From Sebastes aleutianus (lineage: Eukaryota; Chordata; Actinopteri; Perciformes; Sebastidae), in contig CAKAKS010000067.1 of NCBI GenBank assembly GCA_916700875.1, positions 3,164,909-3,228,908 of the forward strand: DNA of 64,000 bases. Reading direction: 5' to 3'. Position numbers and translations under genes: made by a program. Positions within the stretch are counted from its first letter, which is position 1. Every line of letters starts with the position of its first letter. The notes below the pieces were generated by a model that did no database searches, had not been told where the DNA came from, and saw nothing but the letters and a program-made list of their open reading frames with translations. Positions 11,817-23,229 of the stretch are shown here, one piece after another.

Positions 11817-12460
11817 TGTGGCTCTCAGGAGTATCACTATTCGCTCTCAGAGAAAGTAATCTGAAATTTTTTTTCAGTTCATAGTTATCTTTTCAACGGT
11901 ACTCATGTATCTTTGAGATAAACTCATGAGACTCATTCAGCACATTAACCACCACATATCTTTTCATTTAACACAGAAGCTTCACTCAAACCTCGATAAC
12001 AGCGAGCATCTGTCCTGCTCAAGTGTCCTTGAACACAACGCTGAATCTCTACCAACTGCAAAGATGACCTCTGCCCAAATTTCTCCCCCGGGGCATCAGT
12101 GGCATAATACAAAGAAGAGAAAAACACCAACAGCAGCAGATAAGAAGTGTTTCCAACTCAAGCGACGCACGTTGAAGCTCAGCTTGACATTTGGTTAACC
12201 CACATGTATCATAGATCTGTGAAACATAACAGTAAAGGCTCAGGAATCCTCCGTGGGGTTTGTTTATCTCTTGAAATATAACGCAAGGAAAACTGAACAT
12301 ATTACTGTGAAGGTGCATAAAACCATCTTAGATCTCCTTCCTCCCATTTTATTGTAAAATCTCAACTCCTTCCCTTGTTTCCCACACTAAAGAATTAGAC
12401 AGCTTCTATGTGGAAACTAATGAGTCAGCTCATTAGTTACAAAAATGTTAGATTTACCTT
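11291..12460. other. Unique noncoding DNA with a GA microsatellite
   Basis: No gene recognised. A compound (GA)/(GAAA) microsatellite lies at 11773-11816. The 90-codon frame at 11926-12198 has no recognisable similarity and its antisense frames are equally open. Confidence 0.5.
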
Positions 12461-13089
12461 TAAAGCTGCAGTGGGTAGAAATGGAGCAATTATGATTAAA
12501 AAAAGTATTTTTTATAAAACGGTCACTATATCCTGACAGTAGTACATGAGACAGGTAATCTGAAGAAACTCATGTTCCTCTGTGTCCTCCGGTGCTCCTA
12601 ACGGCATCTGTAAGATTTCACAGACCGGAGGAAAACAACCAATCAGAGCTGATCTGGAGTCTGCCGTCCAGCTGTCGTCTGAGAGCCGGCTGTCAATCAC
12701 TTGCGAACTCCGACCAAACGGTCAAACTAGGCAGCGCTGATCAAATATGAATCAATATTATGTTACGTTAATGTCCATTTCTCTCCTCAAATGTTTTCAG
12801 AATCATCTTGTAGTGCACTGTTTAACTGTAAAATGAGAAAGTTTGTTACCCGGCAGCCATGTTGAGATCAGTTGAGGAAATACCAAGTACCGCCCACCAG
12901 CCGGAGCACAGCCAATAGGAACGCTCTCTCTCTTTGAAATGATCTGTGACTGGCTAAAGATTTTCTAAAGCCTGAAAACAGAGCCATGAGGAGGTGCAGA
13001 CGTCTAGTTATCTCTCAGAGCACTTGAATTACAATATGCTGAAAGGTTATTGCCCAATGATGCCAAAAACTTCTGCCTACTGAAGCTTT
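12461..13089 (+). mobile_element. MITE R2, copy 1
   Basis: The left end AAAGCTGCAGTGGGTAGAA pairs with the right end TTCTGCCTACTGAAGCTTT. It is homologous in inverted orientation to 36655-37310; the copies share 'aatcatcttgtagtgcactg' and 'cagagccatgaggag'. A PBX-MEIS decamer CTGTCAATCA (12690-12699) is conserved in both copies. Non-autonomous; superfamily probably hAT, but no convincing target duplication was found. Confidence 0.8.
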
Positions 13090-13218
13090 TAAATAATCTT
13101 CACTAATTAAACCTACTAATTTTTCATGAACTTAGTTGTAGTTTATGAATCTGATATTGACAAAATGACTGTAGAGAGTCAAAAAGAGTCTCACAACTCT
13201 GTGCTGTTTGATGCTGAG

Positions 13219-13480
13219 CCAACACGTTCTCCCAACTTGTCACATACCGTGTAAAGTCCAAGTAGGACGGGCAGCAGCGGAGGATAAGAGACGGGTAAAA
13301 CAAACACATGACCTTCACCCAGGAGACAGCTGTTCGTGTCTTGTGTGAAACCAAGTCAATGTTGACTAATGTTGTCGTATTTTTGCTGCGTAACTTATAT
13401 ACATTTGTGACATATTCTCATGGAAGTTAACGTTAAAGGAGTTGGACTTAACTTCCTCCAACAGGTTTGCTGGCCTCTAA
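13219..13480 (+). repeat. R3-related repeat fragment
   Basis: It opens with CCAACACGTTCTCCCAACTTG, close to the terminus of repeat R3, and contains 'ttcacccaggagac' and 'gtgtgaaacca', phrases shared with the related copies at 30.4 and 39.5 kb. It is truncated and diverged. Confidence 0.5.
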
Positions 13481-13989
13481 CATAGCAGTGCATCGCTCGT
13501 AGCCATCGGCAACCACTATCCAAATATTGCGTGATGGCACTGAGTCAGGGGAACTGCCTTTGAGTGAGGGGTCGAGCTCGGTTCGAAGGAATTTCCTTCC
13601 GGGCGCTTTGGATGCTGCGGTTTGATTGATGGTATTTTTCAACTCTTTCAACGACCAGGAAATTGCATCACAAAAGTGAGCGAATGTAGTCGTCGTGACG
13701 ACGGGTGTCTTATCTGTGCCTTCAGTGTGTCGTCTTTTGTGTGTGTGTGTGGGTGGGTGGGTGCATTGCAAGTGCACATTCCCCACTCAACTGCTTGTCA
13801 GTGTGTGCATGTGTATCTTTGTAGGACTAGCTGCCTGTGTGAATGGCTCTGATTATGTGTACTGCATATACTGTATATGTGTGTGTGTGTGTGTTGGGAG
13901 GGGGGTTGGGGGTAGAAATGGGTCATGCCTAATCAAGGGGAAAGACATCTCTATCAATGTCTGCTCTCGACAGATGATAACCTAAACAA
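13481..13989. other. Noncoding DNA with short TG repeats
   Basis: It holds two short TG runs (about 13736-13766 and 13878-13894) and a G-rich patch at 13893-13914. No gene seen. Confidence 0.5.
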
Positions 13990-14500
13990 TGATCTCGTCT
14001 GACATCTTCTCATTCATTCATAATGCTGTTTGCTCACTGACTGAAGTGGGGGAGCGTGGATCTGATCTGGAGATAAATCACACCGCAGATACAGTTGATT
14101 TTGCAAAGTTTTCTCCTGGGCGAAGATCCCACGCGCTCCATAAACCCATCTGAAGGCATTTTACATTTGCATTTCAGGGATTTAGCCGGCGCTCTTATCA
14201 GCTGCCAGTGAGTGAGCGCCGTGTTAGAATAAGCGTAAATTAGTGGAAATTCAAAAGAGCAAATGGTCAGGTGAAAGGGTCGGAGCCACGGCACGTCGAT
14301 AATAGAGGTAACGGATGATTAGAGAATAATCAGGTGGGATAGAGGGGTGCCAGATAAAGAAATCAGAGCCAGGAGGAAAATGTACAGACAGTCTTGAAAC
14401 AAGACAGGAGCAAAAATTATCTGGAAGCTGAGAAAGATAGCAGAGCAAAGGGGAGAAATCAAATTTCAAATCTACTCTCACTGTTAGATATTATCAATTT
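13990..14500. promoter_or_regulatory. Candidate conserved noncoding element with SINE-like core
   Basis: Low-repeat, mixed-composition sequence. At 14157-14212 it reads 'ttacatttgcatttc', then 'gatttagccggcgctcttat', which resembles the widespread ray-finned-fish repeat core 'catttagcagacgctcttat'. The flanks carry GATA-like and TAAT cores. This would fit an old SINE fragment kept as regulatory DNA. Conservation is inferred, not shown. Confidence 0.35.
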
Positions 14501-15881
14501 ACAACGTTCAGCGCATTTCATGAGGTGATTTAATTTATATTCTAATATTATAGGCAATGTTTTACCTGTAGGTGGTATGACTGTTAGTGACTGCAGAGTA
14601 AGTCTCTCTGTTACATCTCAAATGGACTTCTGGATTTCTGCATGATTCCTATATGAACATCAAATGTTGACTGTGCTTCACAAAGAAGCCATGGTTGTTT
14701 GATTTTGATGGACTGACTCCAAATCCTGGAGTGTTTAGTGTGCCTGGTTTCCACAGGAAGAAGCAACATTTACCACAACAGAACACAATTGACAAGAAAT
14801 TCCCCATTTAATCATTTATGAAAAACCTATAGGGGTTATGAATCAGTGTTGTAAAAATGTTCTCTGTCTGTCAAGATTAGAGAAACTGTTTAAAGGAAGA
14901 AAAATAAAAAATAACATATAAATATAATAATAAATCTTATTTTATTTCCTGTTTTTTCGACCATTGGGGGATCCCAATCCCTGAGGGTCCTGCTGTGAAC
15001 TACTGCGTTAATATACAGTATGACATATAACTACAGCACAGTGATGTCATCTTTTGCCATAAAATCGCTGGTTTTCTTTTTAGAATCCAAAACTTTTCCT
15101 CAGCCATAATTTGTACCCAAGATCCTTTTTATCACAGAGACCCAGATCATTTTACAGGACAACATATACAGTAAGTGACAAATGAATGTCCCATCACAAT
15201 ACCTTTAAAGCTAATCTATCAAGTGGACGCTGAATGCCCCGTCCTGAATTGAACAGATCAGCACTTTCCTCCCCAGTCCTGACTTTCTGGATGTCGTGTC
15301 AGCAAAGCACTGCCAACTGTGTCAGGGATTACACACTGCGTGTGGCCGCTACAAATTCTTGACTGGCACTATTAGACCACCGTTATATCGGGCCCTGAAC
15401 CCCTCCCCCCGATCTCATCTGACACCACCCTCCCGCCCCCTCCACAACTCCCCAGACAAGGCAGCGGCACTATTTTCGGCCTCTGGGCCCAATGCTTGAC
15501 ATACTAATTATATAACAGCGATGCAAGCTCACTTTTTGCTGCTCCATTTCTTTTCTGTGCCATAGTTTAGTGTTACACTCGCTCTTTCTTCGTCAGCACA
15601 CGCAGCCCTGCAAAGCTCCATGTGGGCTTCTGCTCCTCCTGGAGATATACACATTCATGCACACTGTCTGTGGCATGCTGGGTGAAGAGGTGTAGTGTCT
15701 GCATTGTTTCACACATATAGAGACATGCCTCCTTAACCCCTTAGCAGCTGAGCGATGCATTTTCATGAAAAGAAAACTTTTCTTAGAACTTGAAATTATG
15801 CATCATAGTAATCAAATTTAGGCTTTTTCCGCAGATGTTAAATTGATTTAGGTGATTTTGTATAAAAAATACTGAAGCTAA
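14501..15881. other. Unique noncoding DNA, no gene seen
   Basis: AT-rich with no coding frame. A C-rich patch at about 15398-15460 gives a 67-codon frame that I do not consider coding. Confidence 0.5.
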
Positions 15882-16357
15882 CAACCCACTCTCACTCCCA
15901 ATTGGGCAGCGCCCCTCGGCATAGGAAACCGACGCATGGAGACTCCCTTTAGCAACAGTATGTGACGGACCGGGCTTTCAACTAACTCCAATGTAAACTC
16001 ACCCGCAGCTTTTTTTGACAGTCGGAGCAAGTGACGTAGTATTAATAGGGTGAGAATCTGGTCAGGGCGGGCGGGCGGGCGGAAGGGGTGGTGGATGGGT
16101 CAAACAAACACTTTCAACCAAGAGACCGCTGTCCTAACCCTACCTAAATGGTTGTGTTGCCTAAACCTAACTTCCTGTGAAAACGGAAGTTTATTTTGAA
16201 AGGACACTATGCATGTAACAAACGTATATTAACACACCATTCCCGGTCTGTCCAAAAGTAACACAAGAGAAGAGGGGTAACCCGTGCGTCGGTCTCCGAA
16301 GCCGAGGGGCACTGATCAAGCGGCGGTATTTGATGAGTTGGGAGTGAGAACGTGTTG
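15882..16357 (+). mobile_element. Non-autonomous element R3, copy 1
   Basis: It starts CAACCCACTCTCACTCCCA and ends with the inverted TGGGAGTGAGAACGTGTTG. It contains 'ggcagcgcccctcggcat', 'ttgtgttgcctaaacctaac' and 'acggaagtttattttgaaag', shared with 29751-30295 (same strand) and 45024-45841 (opposite strand). Three full copies plus fragments make R3 the most frequent family in the window. Superfamily not identified; a target duplication is not clear. Confidence 0.75.
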
Positions 16358-16504
16358 ATGCTAAAGCTCAATTTTCTCATCAAAAGGGAGAGACCATCTT
16401 GTGAGGGGATCACACCAGCCGCAACGCCCAGTCAGGCCAGGGGCGTAAAGGGGATGGCGGGTGGTGGGTGGCATCTTCAAACTCAGCCTTCATTTTGATC
16501 TCAA

Positions 16505-16775
16505 CTAAACACCTGTAAAGTTCCGTGACTGCACCTTACACGGTTGTGATGCTATCACGTTGACTAAATCTGTCCACAGACATATAAACACCTGACAAAG
16601 TACTCAAAACTGCGTCTGGGGCAACCTCTTTAGCTGCTAAACCTTTCTTGAATTCGTCTGCTGAAGAGAGCTGCCTATGTGGGGTGGCAGAACAGACTCA
16701 ACCAAGCAGTCTTTGCTAAGAGGACCAAAACAAGGAGCAAAAAGAAGCTATAAGAGACTCACAGCCGGGCCACAC
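16505..16775 (+). repeat. Interspersed repeat H, fragment
   Basis: It shares 'ctctttagctgctaaac', 'agctgcctatgtgggg' and 'gactcaaccaagcagtct' with 20340-20537 in the same orientation. No terminal repeats are visible. Confidence 0.6.
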
Positions 16776-16865
16776 TGGGAACGTGAGCAGTGTGTGACGG
16801 CTGCCTTGCTGAACTGCTGCGTCTGTCACGTGTGTGGTGTCCACACCAGCAGCGTTTCTGCTGCT

Positions 16866-17036
16866 CCGGCTCGCCTGGTAGAGCGTACGCCCCACGTAGG
16901 CCTTGGCAGCGGCCAGCGTTTGATTCCAACCCATGGCCCTTTGCTGCGTGTCATCCCCTCTCTCTCTCTCCCCTTCCCTGTCACTCTCCAGCTGCACTAA
17001 TACAGGCAATAAAACCCTAAAAATAATCTTTAAAAA
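16866..17036 (+). mobile_element. tRNA-derived SINE
   Basis: The tRNA-like head has an A-box-like 'gctcgcctggtagagcg' and a B-box-like 'gtttgattcc' (about 16918-16927). It is followed by 'ccctttgctgcgtgtcat', a CT-rich stretch and an A-rich tail ('aataatctttaaaaaac'). This layout is a fish SINE family I recognise, not a functional tRNA gene: no cloverleaf or anticodon arm can be supported. Transcription would be by RNA polymerase III and mobilisation by a partner LINE. Confidence 0.85.
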
Positions 17037-17789
17037 ACACTTCCATGGTAGTAGTACGGTAGGTGTCTCCAGGACCACATTCTACCATGATGACGCACAC
17101 ACAAACTCAAGACTCAAACACAAGGTGAAAACAATAGCAGCCACACACAGTTGGTAAATATATTCAAATTTGCCACTATCATGTATTATTTTAAAAAATA
17201 TGCTTGCAGCAATACCTTTGAATATTTACCATAAACACGTGAATTGATGTATAGCAAAGCCAAAGGGCTGTGGATAGTTTTCAGTAACAGTCCTGATGTG
17301 AAAAGTAGAAAATTGGACCATTTTACTCTTAGAAAATGATGGGGGATTTGGTAGCAAATTGCAGCACTTTTATCTCTTGAGGTAAATGTGTGTATGTGTT
17401 ACTGTGTGTAGAAGCAGAGCTCATGCATATGTGCATACTTCACAGCGTGTTATTTCTATTTGCTTATATGTGTGTTTTGCAAGGGTGTATCTGTGTCAGG
17501 TGCATTAGTTTGAGCGCATCTGAGAATGTGTTTGTCCTTGCTTATCAGTTTACCAAATATTTACTGATCACAAAGCAGTTAATGATTATGATTGGCTTAT
17601 TTCTCTGAATTAACAATACAAATTGCTTCTCTTAGTTTGTTGTTGTTGATTATTAACTGTTCCTTGACCAACTGGTGCTTTCCTAAAAAACATTTTGTTC
17701 AACAATCACTGTAGAAACCATTCCCCATCTCTTCACAATTACCGATCTCCAAATCAGTTTTTGTGAAAGGTGAATGATTCATCTTAGTT
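17037..17789. other. Unique noncoding DNA, no gene seen
   Basis: AT-rich. The 72-codon frame at 17390-17608 covers TG-rich sequence and lacks any recognisable domain. The last 100 bases may include degraded LINE sequence. Confidence 0.45.
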
Positions 17790-18399
17790 TAAAAATCAAA
17801 GTGGTGCTTTTGACAACGTGGATCACAATATTCTTCTGTATGGATCAGAAACTTGGGAGGACCTCAATAGCTGCATTTTTAATTTGATAAATTTGTAACA
17901 TACATCCAACAGAAGGTTCTCAGCTGTAATGGGACCCTCAATAAAATCGTGGTGTTCCTCAAGGCTCCATTCATGGTCCTCTTAGGTTCTCGATACATAC
18001 TGTATATGCTTCCTAATCTTTTGTATCATTGTTACAGTTCTGACATCCAATTCAGTAAATGAATCCTACTACCACAGCTGTTTTATTCCTGACTTTGAAG
18101 GAATTAAACAGCCTTGCTCCAAAATACAGTAAAATGCTGACCTGTAAACCCTTGTGATTGCAGTATGGGGCCCGGCTGGTTGATTCTAGGTCTTGGTTGG
18201 TGACCAATGGTGATCAAGCCTTTGCAGTCATTGGCTTCTTTTAACTCCCTTCTGAAAACATTTTGTTCATAAAAGAGCTTTTTTGAACATTTTGTTATCC
18301 TTTTTCCATAAAAACATTTTCATTTGTGTTACTTGCTTTCTGCTTTAATCCTTTCAAAGCACTATGTGACCTTATAAGGAAAGTGCTTTATAAAAAAGA
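17790..18399 (+). pseudogene. Decayed L2/CR1-type LINE, RT to 3' end
   Basis: This is the remnant of the reverse transcriptase that copies LINE RNA into target DNA. At 17806-17838 the translation is AFDNVDHNILL, the conserved block that includes the first catalytic aspartate region of L2/CR1/Rex1-type RT. At 17948-17986 another frame reads RGVPQGSIHGPL, matching the GVPQGSxLGPLLF block. Near 18207-18231 a third frame gives GDQAFAV, matching the C-terminal 'FGDRAFSVAAP' region of L2 elements. The expected YADD box is not intact. Several frameshifts and stops separate the blocks, so it is dead. The 3' end ('caaagcactatgtgacctta', then 'gtgctttataaa') matches L2-type tails; the tail continues at 19127 after a transposon insertion. 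Clade assignment (L2 versus Rex1) is tentative. Confidence 0.75.
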
Positions 18400-19126
18400 G
18401 GTAACACTTCACGGTAAGTAGGTGAAGTAGGTGTAAAATATTTGAAATTTCTTTCAAATTATGCCCAACATTTACCTATAAATGTACAAAACATTACCCC
18501 AATATTATTCATGCTATTTCCAAAGCAGGTAATAAATAGCTGGTAATTTCTTTACTACATTTCCAGGAAAGTAATACGGAGTTAATTGATAGACATGATG
18601 CAAACGCTTTATTCCCAGGTTCGCTGCTTACTGGTAAGTAGATGACTTACAGTATATCTATATCTATATAGATTTATATATAATATTAACATCAGGGCAG
18701 CAGGGGGTGAATTGTAACCTCTTACCTTATATGTAACTTCTGCATAACAGGCGTGTCACATCTTGACTTCCAACTAGTTTCTGCCTAACTTCTGCAGAGT
18801 CGGCCACTAAATTGAAGTTAGTTTATACATTTTGGGGTATTTATTAAGAAATTTCAAAGAAGTTACTAGCGTTTGTAATCATGCCTATCAATTAACTTTG
18901 TATTCTTTTCCTGGAAATACATTAAATAAATGACCAGCTATTTATTATTGCTTATTGGGAAATAGCAGAATATAATTATTAAATAATGTTGTAGTATTTT
19001 CTGTTAAATGTTGAGGTATATATTGGGGTAATTTGGCAGGAATTTCAAAGGAATTTCAAATACATTACTTGCTAATTATCACCTACTTACCATGGAATTT
19101 GCGGAACTGTAAAATTAAGTATTACC
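18400..19126. mobile_element. Foldback hAT-type element with long inverted arms
   Basis: The left end GGTAACACTTCACGGTAAGT pairs with the right end CTTAATTTTACAG...ATTACC through extended arms of more than 200 bp. For example 'tttccaggaaagtaatac' (about 18560) mirrors 'gtattcttttcctggaaa' (about 18900), and 'ttaattgatagacatgatg' mirrors 'catgcctatcaattaa'. An exact 8-bp duplication AAAAAAGA lies at 18392-18399 and 19127-19134. It is inserted in the tail of the L2 LINE. No transposase is present. Confidence 0.85.
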
Positions 19127-20339
19127 AAAAAAGATTATCATTATAATAAATAGGATATATTTGAACATATTTCTGTGTGTAGCTATATATTTCTATACAT
19201 GCCTGCCACAGTGTATTTCCAATTGAGTGTCTTCCAGTCCATGCTTGTCAGTATGCATTTGAGTGCTACATACAGCTCTATACATGTATGCACCTGCTTG
19301 AATGTGTTAGTGCATGTGTGTGTATGGATATGTGCAACTAACAAGCAAGGCAGCAGCTGACAGAAAACATTATTCAAATCATGTGCATCCCCCTCTGACT
19401 GCTAAAACCTGACATTTATCTGCAACATGAGCCACTGCTGAGAGTATAGTACACACCAACACACATCCTCCAACAGAGGATTTGGACCACTGTTTGCACT
19501 CTCATTCCCAGAAGCCCCTGTGGGATTTGACTCTGGACCCTTGCAAGGTGTTGTTATTGTTCCTCTCTTATTAATCAAATATTTAATTTGGGCCAATGCC
19601 AGATTATTGGCAGAGACAATGAAAAGAGGCTGATTTTTTTTGTGGAGCTTCCTGTCAAGGAGTGTCCTCTGTCCTTCCTCTGTGTACTCTGTTGTTACTA
19701 CTGGGACTGCGCTCAAGGATTTTGGAGTGTTTGTTGATCACCCTCATCCCCCCCCCCCCCACCCAACATCCCTCTTGCTTTCAGACGGCCGAGCTACAAG
19801 GACAACTGGATTCAAAATTGTAGCAAAAAAATGAAGCAGTAGTTCACATCAGCTCTGTGGGGATTAATCAGATGCCTGTTTGCTGCTGGGTCACTTGAAA
19901 TTGTATGAAATGAGCATTATGTTTTAAAATGCAAATATAATCTCTGTGTGTGAAAAATGAGGGAAATTCATTTCACACTGAAGACTTTTTTTTTCTTATT
20001 TTACCACAACCAACTACAAAACCTCCTTCGCATGACGAGCATGACCAAGCTAGTGGCTTGTCAGTCATAATGATTTACAAATGAGTAATTGTCTCAACAT
20101 GTAAAAGCCACAAACACAAGCACCACACCACAGGACTAAAGACACAGATTTCTCTCTAACCTTCAGCTACATTCATAATCTGTTTATTTAATGATTTAAT
20201 CACATTAGCAGCGGTAGTGTCTTCTAACAACCATGACTTTAACCAAATTATTTCCTAAACTTCTATCAAAGTAGCATTAAAGTGTCTTTGACCTCCAGGG
20301 TGCAGACTAAAATCACCACAGAAGCACAGTCCTTGAGGA
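19127..20339. other. LINE tail, then unique DNA with a candidate conserved block
   Basis: The first about 35 bases resume the L2 tail. About 19430-19740 has conserved-element texture ('attaatcaaatatttaattt', 'ccagattattggcagagaca'). A C-homopolymer lies at 19748-19760. No coding frame is supported. Confidence 0.4.
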
Positions 20340-20537
20340 CTCCTTTTAGCTCTGGTTGTTTCTCCACCAACTCCTTCAAAAATATCTATAGCTCTTTAGC
20401 TGCTAAACTTTCTTGAACTTGTCTGCTTGAGCAAGCTGCCTATGTGGGGTAGCGGAAGAGACTCAACCAAGCAGTCTTGCTAAGGAAACGCAAACAATGA
20501 GCTATAAAAAGCTATAATAGACTACAAATGGCTTTAA
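20340..20537 (+). repeat. Interspersed repeat H, fragment
   Basis: Contains 'ttctccaccaactcc', 'agctctttagctgctaaac' and 'actcaaccaagcagtcttgc', shared with the other H copies. It abuts repeat R1 copy 2. Confidence 0.65.
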
Positions 20538-21160
20538 ATTGGCAGTTTTATCAGCGGGCAACCTCCTGGTCTGAAAAGTGAAGCCAATGCGGAAGTGTCT
20601 TAAACCTGCATTCTTTCTAACAGCCAGCAGGGGGCGACTCCTCTGGTTGCAAAAAGAAGTCTGATTGTATAGAAGTCTATGAGAAAATGAGCCTACTTCT
20701 CTCTTGATTTATTACCTCAGTAAACATTGTAAACATGAGTTTATGGTCTCAATCTCTAGTTTCAAGTCTTCTTCAATACAGCATGATGTTCATTTAGTAA
20801 ATTATGGTCCCATTTAGAGTCAAATAGACCATAAAGCAGGGGATGCTTTAGGGTGTTTAGGGCTATCTTGTGGCTGACAGGTCGCTACCACGGCCTTGTC
20901 CGGTCTGGGAGTTGTCCGCGTTTTCGTCTTACAAACTTTAACCCTTTCACAGTGTTTTTAGTTCATGAAATTAACATTTTGGTCACCTAAAAATGCCTTA
21001 GACCTATTCAGCATTCAGTTGTACTAAGCTCCACCCTATTGTGTCACTTCTGGTTGCAAAAAAACAAGATGGCGACGACCACAATTCCGAATTCAAGGCT
21101 TCAAAACGGCAGATCACCAACCAGTGGGTGACGTCACGGTGACTATACGTCCGCTTCTTA
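20538..21160 (-). repeat. Interspersed repeat R1, copy 2
   Basis: Inverted homologue of 2079-2655, with the same order of blocks. It carries a CTCF-like core CCAGCAGGGGGC at 20624-20635. The terminal CAGTCTATG end is missing: the copy stops at 'cttctta', exactly where the 152-bp MITE begins. The PBX-MEIS decamer of copy 1 is mutated here. Confidence 0.8.
20624..20638 (+). promoter_or_regulatory. CTCF-like core motif in repeat R1
   Basis: CCAGCAGGGGGC fits CCASYAGRKGGC at all 12 positions; the homologous site in copy 1 has one mismatch. Motif call only. Confidence 0.35.
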
Positions 21161-21312
21161 TAGACCTTTTCATCGCCATTCTGTTGCTAAGGCAACAACT
21201 TTGGACCAAGTTCAGGCTACTTCCTGTCAGCTACTGCATTAACAAATATTGTAACAGGGAACACAAAGGGGCCCATTTAGAATGTTTATGTTGTCAAGTT
21301 TGAAAAGGTCTA
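21161..21312. mobile_element. 152-bp MITE with TAGACCTTTTCA ends
   Basis: Perfect 12-bp terminal inverted repeats: TAGACCTTTTCA at 21161-21172 and TGAAAAGGTCTA at 21301-21312. No clear target duplication was found, and it sits on the truncated end of R1. It contains a full-consensus RFX X-box at 21183-21196. Confidence 0.7.
21183..21196. promoter_or_regulatory. RFX X-box-like palindrome
   Basis: GTTGCTAAGGCAAC fits GTTRCYNNRGYAAC, the site bound by RFX winged-helix factors of ciliary and immune genes, at every constrained position. It lies inside a MITE. Confidence 0.4.
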
Positions 21313-22555
21313 TTTTGACAAGGACGAAGAATGCATGGAATGAAAGAAGACAATATCTCTGGTTCTGTTGTAATGGTTTGATGTCTTTTTTGAACTGCTC
21401 ATTGTGAGTCTGACAGCGTATAAAAGAGCAATGCTAAATTGGCGCAGTACTCTTTTAATATCAAAAATGTTATTTATTAATGCTGGTTTGATTTTTTGAA
21501 ACCCAATAATCCCATTAAATCTCCCTTGAAGCTTATTGCTTCAAAGTTATACATAAAACATTCTGTATCTGCTTTGACTGAACATCATTTTCAAATCCAA
21601 GACACATATCAAATGGAAACGTGTGCATTATGTTATACACATTTCCTTGTCATTCAGCCTGATATATTTGGCATCTGTGGTAATATTTGGATCCCGGTGA
21701 ATTAAAAATTCTGGAAGTTTTAATAAATCTTACCTGTGTAACTTACAGCATGTTTGAAATGATCAGCAGGGCACACTGTTCACAATGAAGGAAATCTATC
21801 TTTGTTTAATTGAGGTTATTTGTATTTCAGAGTTTGTGCTTTGTTTACATGATTTTATGAGACTGTATGAAGGAAATGAACTGCCAAACATTTCCCTTTT
21901 CGTACTCTCAGGCTGTAAGAGTCATGTATAGTAATAGCTGTAGCAATAATAGCTGGGGGGGGGGGGGTTAACAATGATTAAGTGTCTGTGTTTTAGTCTG
22001 GGCTTTTCCTTTAATGCTTGATGAATGAATGTGATGAATGTAGAATAGATGAAGATGAAGGATGATGACAAATGATGATAGATGAAGCCTTGGGGAGAGG
22101 GTTGAACCAGGGCAGGATAGTACTGAGGAACCCTACCTGACAACTGCATGGATAAAGTATTTAGTTTATTACAATTTTTGAGCTCTTCCTTGGAAAAACA
22201 AAAAAGTCACACATATTGTTCAAGATGTATTTGATGCTGTAATGTTGTAAAGTGTCATCCATTATCTGATTTCCATACTTCATACGGAAAACATTCTTCA
22301 TCACTTTGCAACTGATTCGGAAATCATGTCTGTGACAAGACCACACACGATCTGTTGCCGCTGTGCTCATCACTGTTCAATACCCGTGAAGAATGTTATC
22401 TATTCTTATCTATTCATAACTGAAAAGCAACGCTGAGGCGCCTGGTCAAGGTTGAGGGGACTCCCCCCTCCCTTCATGCACACAGTGGAACAGGCCAAAA
22501 CAAAAGATTCTGGTTGTAAACAGACTGGAAGCAGATGACTGTGAGGAATGGTTTT

Positions 22556-22587
<32 letters not shown>

Positions 22588-22845
22588 CTTTTTGAATGAA
22601 TGAAGGCATGAAAGTGGAAATACACCGTGTGTTTTCCTGTGTGCTCATGCAAGAGGGTAAATAATTGATTCTTATTACAGAAATGGAGATGGCTTGACAC
22701 TATTTATGCGCAAATACAGTGTACTTACTATATGTGCACCATTAGCCTGCATCTATACTGTTCATTTTTAGTGATAATACAGAGGAACCAAATGAAAATG
22801 CTAAAACAGGTCAAGGAATGAGTAATATTGCAGATATGTGTGTAT
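21313..22845. other. Unique noncoding DNA with simple repeats
   Basis: A G-homopolymer at 21955-21967, ATGAATGA-type repeats near 22016-22090 and a (TG)n tract at about 22559-22588. Frames over these repeats are not genes. Confidence 0.5.
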
Positions 22846-23137
22846 TAGTGCTAAAACATTAGTCAATTAACCGATTAGTTTGATCAGAAAAATTAATTGA
22901 CAACAATTCTGATAATCGCTTTAAATGCCAGTGACTGGTCCAGCTTTTCAAATGTGAGAATTTTCTGGTTTTCCATGTTTTATATCATTGTGAATTATAT
23001 ATTTTTGGATTTTGGGCCACTTTTGTAAAAATGAAAAATAAAAGGGCGGGAAATCATAATGGCCATTTCTACTATTTTCTGCCATTTAATAGACTAAACA
23101 CTCAACACGACAAAAATAATCTTAAATTGCAGCCTTA
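22846..23137 (+). mobile_element. MITE of the TAGTGCTAAAAC type
   Basis: It starts TAGTGCTAAAACATTAGTC and ends TTGCAGCCTTA; the interior 'ttctactattttctgccatt' and 'aatagactaaacac' are typical of a fish MITE family with these ends. The first and last bases are inverted-repeat-like, but the target duplication is obscured by TG/TA-rich flanks. Confidence 0.65.
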
Positions 23138-23229
23138 GATATGTATATATATCAAACAAATTACACACAACCTGATATCACGCCAAAGCCTCGCAGAGAT
23201 GTGAATATCACACGCCCGTATAAACGTGC

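Noticed and set aside
16866..16935. tRNA gene
   Set aside because: A- and B-box-like sequences are present but no cloverleaf can be drawn, and the downstream body is that of a fish SINE.
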